DNA of 64,000 nt, from NCBI GenBank assembly GCA_950295325.1, contig OX485805.1:45532758-45596757 (forward strand), given 5' to 3'. The position numbers and the translations under genes were made by a program. The notes below the pieces were generated by a model. That model saw only the letters and a list, made by a program, of their open reading frames with translations, ran no database searches and had not been told where the DNA came from. The first letter of the stretch is position 1; each line of letters starts with the position of its first letter. Source of the stretch: Polytrichum commune (Eukaryota; Streptophyta; Polytrichopsida; Polytrichales; Polytrichaceae). Of this stretch, positions 56,179-64,000 are shown piece after piece.

Positions 56179-56511
56179 TCATTGCATACCGATGTGGTTT
56201 CTATCTCTACTTGGATTGACCCCTAATGTGGAGCAAGAGACCCTAGTTAGTCCACCAAAACCCAATTGAAATATATCAACAACAAACTCAAGGAGAGGCA
56301 TCCCCTTCTTCATGGGCGCCCATGCGAAATACTCTTTGTGTAGGCTAACATTGGTGACAAAGGGAGACAAGAAAACCAACGTTGGTGTTTTAACACCAAC
56401 ATGAATAAGAAACGTTGGCTTTATGATAACCAAAGCATTGTGTGTACTACTTATGAAATAGATTTCTCCAATACCAAGTAATATTGGCATATAAGACACC
56501 TTACCGCCCAC
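56179..56511 (-). other. Unrecognised 110-codon frame
   Basis: Fairly long uninterrupted minus-strand frame in a decayed region, with a mixed composition (for example PTLVFLSPFVTNVSLHKEYF). No ATG is at its start in that frame; it opens at a GTG next to the telomere-like run at 56531. I recognise no domain. It may be a transposon coding fragment. Confidence 0.2.
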
Positions 56512-56530
56512 ATTTCTGGTTTGCGGTAGA

Positions 56531-56558
56531 CCCTAAACCCTAAACCCTAAACCCTAAA
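56531..56558 (+). repeat. Interstitial telomere-type repeat (CCCTAAA)4
   Basis: Four perfect CCCTAAA heptamers followed by CTTTATT. It may be an interstitial telomere relic left by break repair or a telobox cluster; no gene start is supported beside it. Confidence 0.85.
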
Positions 56559-56984
56559 CTTTATTGAGACCAAGTTCCAAGCATGCTATATTTAGACCGT
56601 TTGTTTAGAAAATCAACATGGAATCTTAGAATGAAATTCTACAACATTGACAAATCTATAAACAATCCAACGAGTGTTGGTAATTAAAATGACATGTTTA
56701 AGATATACGGCCCTATCATTTGGACACTTTCAAGTCCGCATATAAGTGTTGGCCATGAATCGGAACGAGCATCGTCTTATCTCGATAGTAATCACAACAC
56801 ACAAAATTTGACCTTTCAAGTTTCAAAATTGGAGTAGGAATACCAAAATTATGAAGGTACAAATTAAATACTCTCTTCCTATTTAAATGGTTAGTGACAC
56901 ATGCCCTTTCAAGTGTGTTGTTTACTAGACGTTTATATTGTTTGAACACATGACTCAATCTAACCTTGACAATTGTCATTTTGG

Positions 56985-57095
56985 TGTTTGTTCCTAATTG
57001 TAAGCCTTGCCATGTACTACTCAAATATAGGCGTCAGATTAAGAAAAGTGACCACATAAGGCCCGCATACCTCAGAGTAATTTAAAAATCTACAA
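56985..57095. repeat. Repeat fragment shared with 12600-12735
   Basis: AAGAAAAGTGACCACATAAGGCC with TATAGGCGTC before it and a CCTCAG after it matches the block beyond SEH1. It adjoins an unrecognised 102-codon minus-strand frame (56716-57024) that may belong to the same element. Confidence 0.5.
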
Positions 57096-57140
57096 GTTAC
57101 CACTCGACTAGAAAGATGAGTTTTCTTTGTTTCTTTGTTT

Positions 57141-57168
57141 GTCTCTCTCTCTCTCTCTCTCTCTCTCT
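57141..57168 (+). repeat. (TC)14 microsatellite
   Basis: Uninterrupted TC dinucleotide run in a pyrimidine-rich stretch. A short TA run lies near 57791. Confidence 0.9.
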
Positions 57169-58090
57169 ACACATGCCCCAATCCCTTACATTGTATACAA
57201 ATAAGCAAGTTTCAAGAAATTTATTAAGAAACTTACTTGCATAAACAAAAGTAGAGGCATCCAAGAAAAGATGAAATAACCAAGGAGTATAAAAGACGTG
57301 CATCTACCACGTAGTTAACCCCCGAAATACCACATTAGCAATCTCAAATTGTCAAATGTATCCTTCAATTTTATTTCAATGATTATGATTATACATACGA
57401 CTTGATAGCTCCTTAACTCAATTCTTATAGCCTTACCTCAAAGTCCAAAATGGTGTTGGTTTGATCGCATATTTTTTTGGGATACCATGCAAGTGTCTAC
57501 ATTGACGATTTGACATTCCTCGATGACAATAGGGTGTGGATACATGACTGTATTCTCGTTTCTCAGACCATTGAGGTCTATACAACATGCATAAACCTTC
57601 TCATGCTGGTAAAATCACCATAATATCAATATGGCTTTGAATGGTATTAACCCAAACAATAACTCGAGTTTACAACTCTTCTCTTGCCTTGATATAACCA
57701 ACATATGATTGATATTACAATCTTGATTTCCACATATAAATCTTTTGACACCGTGATGACTGTTGATTATTGGTATTATGTATTCACCTATATATATATA
57801 TATCAGTCCAACATGGGTCCATACCCCCTCATTTCTGTCTTCTCATTGGTCGTTTCTCTTTATTTATTCATTTAATATTTTTATGGGGCTCACCCAATTT
57901 ATGATTGACCCTGAATGGAGCAAGCCCATTGGGTAAAATGGAAATGGACGGTGGTCAAGCAGAACGAAAATTCATCTCACGGAGAAACGGGGGCGGTCAA
58001 AATTTGAAAAACTCCACCCTCTGAAGCGTCGGGCTACTCTCCCGCCCACGAGCATCAAGTTCAAAAGTTGAGAATGAAAGGTAGAGAACT

Positions 58091-58255
58091 GGCGCGAACC
58101 TTTCACGGGTCGCCCGCGTTTTCACCGGGCTCACCCGACCATCGAGAAAAGTCCACTCCAAACCGTCAGATCTAAATCCGACGGTGGAGACATTCGATCC
58201 TCGTCATGGAGGGGAGCCTCCTCATTGGTGCGACCGATTTGCCCTCCTTTATATA
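58091..58255 (+). promoter_or_regulatory. Histone H2B promoter elements
   Basis: GGCGCGAA at 58091-58098 is an E2F-like site (reverse TTCGCGCC), as expected for S-phase expression. An inverted CCAAT box (ATTGG) lies at about 58224-58228, and a TATA box (TTTATATA) at 58248-58255, about 145 bp before the ATG. The surrounding 250 bp are GC-rich compared with the transposon-rich DNA to the left. No plant histone octamer (CGCGGATC) was seen. Confidence 0.6.
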
Positions 58256-58400
58256 CGAAACCTGCCCTCTGCTTTCATTCATTGCTGTATACTCTCTTCG
58301 CTAGTACTCACAGTCTGCGCTTCTACGCTTTCTTTCGATAGTAATCCGTCGCAGCGAGATTCGTTTGTGTGTTTGATTTCTCAGTTTTGTCGGTTTTGCA

Positions 58401-58992
58401 ATGGCTCCCAAGGTTCCTGAGGAACAGAAGGCCGCTAAGAGCACCAAGGCTACGAAGACAAAGGCAGAGAAGAAGCCGGTGATCAAGAAGGCTGAGAAGA
58501 AGATCAAGGCTGACGGCAAGAGCGATGGCAAGAAGAAGAGGACCAAGAAGAGTGTGGAGACTTACAAGATTTACATCTACAAGGTTCTGAAGCAGGTGAT
58601 AATTGCTCCTGCTCTTCGTTTTTCAGGCTATGTGTTTGCTTTGGGTTGATCGTTGTTTGAGTTGCATAGGGTTCTGATTTTATCTTGCATGTCCTGGGAG
58701 AAACTGTCATAGGTTAGCTCGTTTCTCTACCTTGCTGATGATCTTGTGCTCTATTCAGGTGCATCCTGACACTGGTATCTCATCCAAGGCAATGGGGATC
58801 ATGAACTCGTTCATCAATGATATTTTCGAGAAGCTGGCGCAGGAGGCTGCCAGGCTTGCGCGGTATAACAAGAAGCCAACAATTACTTCGCGCGAGATTC
58901 AGACTGCAGTGCGCTTGATTCTGCCTGGCGAGCTGGCGAAGCATGCTGTGTCTGAGGGCACGAAGGCCGTAACGAAGTTCACTAGCGCCTAG
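58401..58992 (+). CDS. H2B: Histone H2B, two exons
   Basis: Core histone pairing with H2A in the nucleosome. Exon 1 58401-58595 and exon 2 58759-58992 join in phase 0 after KVLKQ to give 142 residues. Exon 1 encodes the lysine-, alanine-rich tail and [17 protein letters not shown]; exon 2 the rest of the histone fold ([39 protein letters not shown]) and the C-terminal AVTKFTS with the lysine that is ubiquitinated in plant H2B. The intron is 163 bp with GTGATA/TTCAG borders. Most seed-plant H2B genes lack introns, so this is unusual. No animal-type 3' histone stem-loop was seen, so the mRNA is probably polyadenylated. A clear functional gene. Confidence 0.97.
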
Positions 58993-61744
58993 AGTGCGGG
59001 TGTTCGTCTGTTCACAATTTTCTGGTGTTTGTTTAACACCACCGTTCTGTAAAAAATATCTCTCTCCTCAATTATTTGGCTCCCAGCAACATTTCAGAGC
59101 GTGAGATGGGTCTAAGGTGACTTTCTTTTGAAGTTAGCGTGTGAGGCGGCTGTATGTCATGTTGCGTGTACAATACTTCTGCATTAGTTTTAATAATTGT
59201 TAAGCCAAAGTGACTTAGGAATTTGTACGCATTTTTTGCCATTTTGGATAATACACGTTCCAAGGCACGCTACATATAATGTACTCCAAAAGGCTAGTTC
59301 TGTAGGGTTTGACAAATTTTAAAGCTCTTCAGATATTGACAGGTGATCTTTATGGAACAGACGGGAGAATAGGAGTTCTCTATAACTGGAGTCTACGCCA
59401 GTTATTCGTGGGAATCTAGAGCGCACCGTGTCTTTTTGCAGTGTTGTATATCGACCGGAATTCTTCAGCTGACTGTATTATAGTGAGCCTCCGTATCTTT
59501 GACGGTATTCAGGCCGTCAGTTTATGGAAGTTGGAAGTTGATCTTCGAAGTTGAACACCCATTACTAATTGCACCACAGAATTGGATTTCTTATGTACAA
59601 TCTGTAATTTTGTCTATACATAATTATTTAGAGTGGTTCATTTTGAGAGTTCTCCATGGTGGTTGTTGGGTTTTGCTGAACCTTACAATTAGTCATCATT
59701 TACATGATACAGATTAAGAAAATGGAACCTGAGTTTCGTATTTTGAGGGCTGCATAGCTGGAGGGTTTTCCCTCCAAATTTAATTCTCCCGCGTTTTATC
59801 ATTTCCTCCTATTTTCATAAGGTACGGATTTGAAAACCAAGAAAGGTAGAATATTCTTAATAACACAAGCATTTAACCTAGCTATTCAGACAACGTCTGC
59901 GACGGATAGAAATTGTGTATGGTCGTATGGTATTAGTCACTACCACATACGGACTTTTAATGCTTGAATGCGATGAATGGAAGTCATGTAAGATTTCAGA
60001 AATGGGTGTTCACGAATCTGGTAGAAATAATATACCTGCAATCGTCCTTGTGACCAGCTGAGCAAGCTATGATTAAAATGGATAAAGTTTGATATGAGTC
60101 GTGTTAATTATGTAGTGTTTGATTGGGGGTTTCCAACACTGTGTCTAAGCATTTTGTATTTGGATTCTGATGAATGGTGATGAATGTACCTCAAAATGGA
60201 CACCGCGCGCTAATACTTCTCATGAAAGTGGCTCTTATCATCCAACGACTGCCTCTTCGCCCCACTTTTCCTCCATCCAGTCCTACTGCTGTACCATGAA
60301 CGACGCACCAGTAACGACCGAAGTGTCCCAACCCCATGACACCCAAATCCGTCACCAACCGCAAGTGAAATTCCACACTGCATATGCTTACAGACTAATT
60401 TCTCTGGCACCATAAACCTTACAACGAATGTCTTGTGCTCAAAATAAAATCCCCCCTCAAAGTGTACACTGATCGTTTCACCAACTGAATAGGGCTAGCA
60501 TATGGAACAGGGTTCCGAATCGGTGAATGCGGTTGAATAGAACAATCGTTGGTACTGAAATTCCTTGTGATTGTAATTTATGTGTGATAATACCATAACA
60601 GAGCGGTTTCATTTGAGAGCCTGCATCCTCCAGCATAAGAATTACTGATCACCTTCGTGTCGTGTTATAGAGTCTCGTGCATTAGCGGTACGCTCCTTTC
60701 TGTCTATAAGGTGTCTACTAATTAGGGTTTCTTTTTACGGAAGAATTGCTGGTGAATTTGTAGTAGTTTCCGTGCTATGGAGTCTTGCGTGCTCAGAGAT
60801 ATGGTGATTTGAGTCCATGGAATGTATGCAAAGAATATTTGGGATAGGTATGAGTGAATCAGGAGTGAAGTGTCTTCCAGTGAAGAGAGTGATTTCCATT
60901 GTTCTGACTAATGGTAAGAAAGTTCGACATGGGTCACTGCGTGGTTATGAATGATGTTTTCTATTGTGTAATTTCTAAGGTTTATGTACGCCTGTACATG
61001 TATTCCCACTACAATTCGTATGTCGATTAGGAGGTTGTGGGAGAGTGAGTGGGAGAGTTTGCAGATATTCGTTGTCACTGCGGCAGCTGTTAGGTCTCCT
61101 TTATTTTGGTCACAGACCGCAGAGGTTGAAGTTTTCTGCGAATCACGTAATGTGCTATTGTTACTTCAGGTGCGGCTAGGAGGATAGACGAAAACTTACA
61201 GAGGAGCATTGCAACGGGATGGTAATTTTTTTCTGAAACACCGAGGGACGCATGCATCGTGTATGTCGTCGAAACTTGAAGAATGGCACGGTTTCAGTCG
61301 TTTCATTATTTAGTACTTCAAAATGGTTTCATTTAGGAAGGGCAGAGAAAGAGTTATGGCTCGTAAAAACACACTCCTATGGAGTTTCCTACGATTCCGT
61401 GTCTCGCTCAACCCCTCTCTCTCATTAAGGTTGGTAGCTCTGTTGAATCCAACCACATGATATGAACCTCGCCATATTTCCACGATCTGGTTGATTTGAC
61501 CCCCTCATCCATTGAATAAGATGCTCGAAATGGTGAAAACCTTACCACGAGACACAAACGTGCAGTCACTCTTGAACTACAAGGTGTAAAGTGTGAGAAG
61601 AAGTTCTTGAAGTCACGGCATGTAATGTGTGGACACTCTTCACTAACGGATGAGAATGTATTCTTTTGGATTGGGACAAAAATCCGATCAGACAACTTTG
61701 AACTCAATTTCTGAGGATTTGAAAGGCTGAGGGTATCAGCCACA
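58993..61744. other. Intergenic region between H2B and the terminal gene
   Basis: Contains the H2B 3' end and, on the right, the leader of the gene at 61745. Frames are short and contradictory. No repeat was matched, which makes this the longest transposon-poor stretch of the window. Confidence 0.5.
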
Positions 61745-64000
61745 ATGCAGATCGAGAAAGTCGACCCGGACAAGCGAGTGGAAGGCTTCGTTCGAAAGTT
61801 CGATATTCCCGATTGGCGGGACACGGAGCTCAATCTTTATTTGACGCTAACACGCGCAACCGATTTGGCTCCGCCAGAGAAGCCACGGCCTACCTATGTT
61901 GACCCTTACGACGATCCCTTTCCCTTGTACCGGAAAGTTCCAAAGCCTCCTGGTCCTGAGCCCCGGGTTGTCAAGGTTCCTCACCAGGCACCGAAGACAA
62001 TACTCTACAACGATCCTAAACCGATGCAATCCATGGTGCGGGATGTGTTGCGGGGTTACAGGGAACACCCCTTTTACACCAAGACAACACATGCCCGTGA
62101 CTACCAGGAGGCCATGGCGTGTTTTCACCTGCGATGTGCCGTTGTCCAATGGCCAGAGAAGTGAGTTTCTGACCCTCCCCCCTGTTTTATGAGAGCAATG
62201 AGAAATGCAATACACCACTCGCGCATACGTCAAACGTCGGACGTGCCGGAACGTTCGACGTCTCAAAATTGTAGCTTCGCGTGTGCGAGTGACATCGAAC
62301 ATTCCGAAACGTCCAACGTTCAGGTAAAGTTTTACAGTAGAAAGTCACGACCTACACACGCGGATGGGAAATCATTACAGTTGTTACCAATCCCAAGCTG
62401 GGATTTTTGTCGAGGGAGGTAACGTCTTATTGTGTCTTGAGGGTTGTCGAACGTTTCGAAACGTTTGACAACTGTGTAGACCATTGCGATCGAATGTTGA
62501 ATATCCTGGACGTTAAAGTGGCGAACATCAGCGTGCCTCCAACTTGCGGGAGGGTCCTTGATGTTCCCAAACGTTTGACGTTCGCTCTGTGCGAGTGGTG
62601 TATAAGTGCTTTAACTTAGTTTGGGTCTTTGCCGTCTCGGTCCGTTGCACCTGTGCAGATGAATTATGTCCCGGGCAATCCTTGCATTGTCTGCTCAACA
62701 TGCCAACGTCAACAACGGCCAATCTAAAGTTTCAAAATGTATAGTAGATACTTTTGGCCAGTGCCGTCCTGGTCCTTTGCACCCGTGCATATGAATTCAT
62801 GATACGGCCGCTTAGCACCGTTTTAGAACTGTGGAAAGACGACCGAGTCTCGCCGTTCCAAAATTTCAAAATATATAGCAGATAAATCGTGGCCTTGGTC
62901 GTTCAAACCGAGTGTTGTTGTTGAATAGTTGATATTTGTTATTGAATAGAATTGCATTAGTGCAACTGCAGTCATTGGACTCAACGACATTGCACATTCT
63001 CGTTGTGAAATGTAAAGGACGGGCATGGCTTAGGGTTCTGTTGAGGTCATATTGGTGACGGTTTGACTTCGATTAGCTCAGACTGATGAAGAGCGGCTAG
63101 GCTGGTCGGCCTGGATTGACGGTAACGAATTATCTCTTGTTAATTGTTGTGTCACAGGCATGTTGCGGGCATGAGCGAGCAAAATTACGCAGCCATGGTG
63201 GACCTCGCTGTGCAACACTTGTCTTTGACGGACTGCCCTGCTCAAGAGACTGTACAGCTTCAGGTCATCCTTCCGCCTCGTCACTTCTAAATTTCTGTAT
63301 GAGCGTTGAAATCAGATGGCGATTATCCGAGATTTGGTCCGTGAAATGTAATTGCATCTTCCGGGCGTTCTAAGGTGATGGCCATTTTCCACAAGGCATA
63401 GTCAACAGTCAATTAGTGTTGTGGGTTGTCCATTTCCAGAACCAAGTGTTCATAAGGTAGAGGGTGCTAATCCCGTCCCCGCCCCTAAAGCGCACCCTGT
63501 GCACGCCCCTTATACCGGAACCGTAGGGCACCTAGAGCCGTTAGAACAATGCTCATTATCTTTGTTAGTGTCTTCTCACATTACCTAAACTGCATGCAAC
63601 TTGTAATCATGCCCTTCCAAGGTAGGTCACGGCACAAGCGGCGTTCTACCTTGCTATGAAGGATTTTGAGAATGAGAACAATGCAAGGAAAGATGAACGA
63701 GACGAGATAATCCAGATGATAATAGACACCAAGGTAAGCCCAGTGGTCATTATAGATTCGAAGATGACATGATACAGACTGTCACACTTTGTTGTTGTTG
63801 TTATTTTTCTTAGAGAAATTTAATAAATTACTAATCTATTTTATAACTTTGAGATAGAAGGCCAATCGGCCAACACCAAGAATGAATCAGTTTGTTTCAT
63901 TCCTTTCCTGGTTCTCACAATGTCAATCAATTAGAAAAGGTGATTGACATCCGGAAATACTATGAGACAACCGAGGTTTTGCGGGAACGAGTGCTCCATT
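61745..64000 (+). CDS. Unrecognised gene, 5' part, open at the window edge
   Basis: Exons 61745-62160, 63158-63263, 63626-63733 and 63940-(64000) have GT-AG borders and join in phase (416+106 nt closes the codon; the third has 108 nt). Exon 1 encodes 138 residues: an acidic and basic start with VEGFVRKFDIPDWRDTELN, a proline-rich stretch (LYRKVPKPPGPEP), then HPFYTKTTHARDYQEAMACF. Exons 2-4 are helical and charged (YAAMVDLAVQHLSL, AAFYLAMKDFENENNARKDE, VIDIRKYYETTEVLRERVLH). I see no signal peptide or membrane segment. I do not recognise the family; a conserved cytoskeletal or flagellar-type protein is one possibility but is only a guess. Intron 1 (62161-63157) carries an inverted-repeat element. 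Confidence 0.75.
62213..62600. mobile_element. MITE within intron 1 of the terminal gene (388 bp)
   Basis: CACCACTCGCGCATACGTCA at the left and, reversed from the right end, CACCACTCGCACAGAGCGAACGTCA, with TA on both sides. The interior has many AACGTTTGAC/GTCGAACGTT-like words in both orientations. The TA flank suits a Tc1/mariner-type or other TA-targeting element. It lies wholly in the intron and should not affect the protein. Confidence 0.6.

Noticed and set aside
61408-62302. Minus-strand frames of 141 and 151 codons opposite the terminal gene
   Set aside because: They are antisense shadows of exon 1, whose plus-strand frame has in-phase splice sites and better coding character.

Overview
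The window looks like nuclear DNA of a streptophyte (land plant or charophyte-type relative). The histone H2B has the plant-type body and tail. There is a plant malonyl-CoA synthetase (AAE13) and a SEH1 nucleoporin, Arabidopsis-type CCCTAAA telomere motifs, introns with GT-AG borders, and a dense load of plant-style transposons (Ty1/copia, hAT, PIF/Harbinger-like MITEs, a LINE relic). I cannot name the species. A seedless lineage is only a guess.

Four genes can be supported. (1) SEH1 on the minus strand, 12986-16671: 8 exons whose phases close exactly to 327 residues. (2) AAE13 on the minus strand, 21131-26807: 16 exons whose phases close to 580 residues. One of its introns (24635-24751) has AT-AC borders and perfect U12-type signals. 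(3) Histone H2B on the plus strand, 58401-58992: 142 residues, interrupted by a 163-bp intron, with a TATA box, an inverted CCAAT box and an E2F-like site upstream. (4) The 5' part of an unrecognised gene on the plus strand, from 61745 to the right edge: four exons in phase, open at the window end. A few weaker exon-like pieces (3.2-5.6 kb, 12.1-12.4 kb, 28.2-28.4 kb) are listed with low confidence.

Layout: 1-12 kb is gene-poor and full of small repeats, foldback elements, a hAT-like non-autonomous element (8386-9381), a broken Harbinger-type transposase (9512-9862) and a nested MITE pair (10237-11866). 12.9-26.8 kb holds SEH1 and AAE13, both on the minus strand, with a MITE and a diverged duplication between them. 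28.8-31 kb is a hAT element with a perfect 8-bp target duplication and the remnant of its transposase. It is followed by a 67-bp minisatellite. 34248-40930 is a complete but dead Ty1/copia element (LTRs about 97% identical, 5-bp target duplication) with a 406-bp MITE inserted in its RNase H region. 41-57 kb is a graveyard: tandem repeats, a LINE relic on the minus strand with another MITE inside it, and at least six further inverted-repeat elements. 57.8-64 kb is a gene-bearing segment with H2B and the terminal gene.

The genes do not form a functional unit. SEH1 (nuclear pore scaffold), AAE13 (malonate activation) and H2B (chromatin) are independent single-copy-style loci separated by transposon-rich DNA. 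The most unusual signals are the AT-AC intron in AAE13, the intron in H2B, the nested transposon structures with recoverable empty or target sites, and several unnamed MITE families with two or three members each inside this one window.
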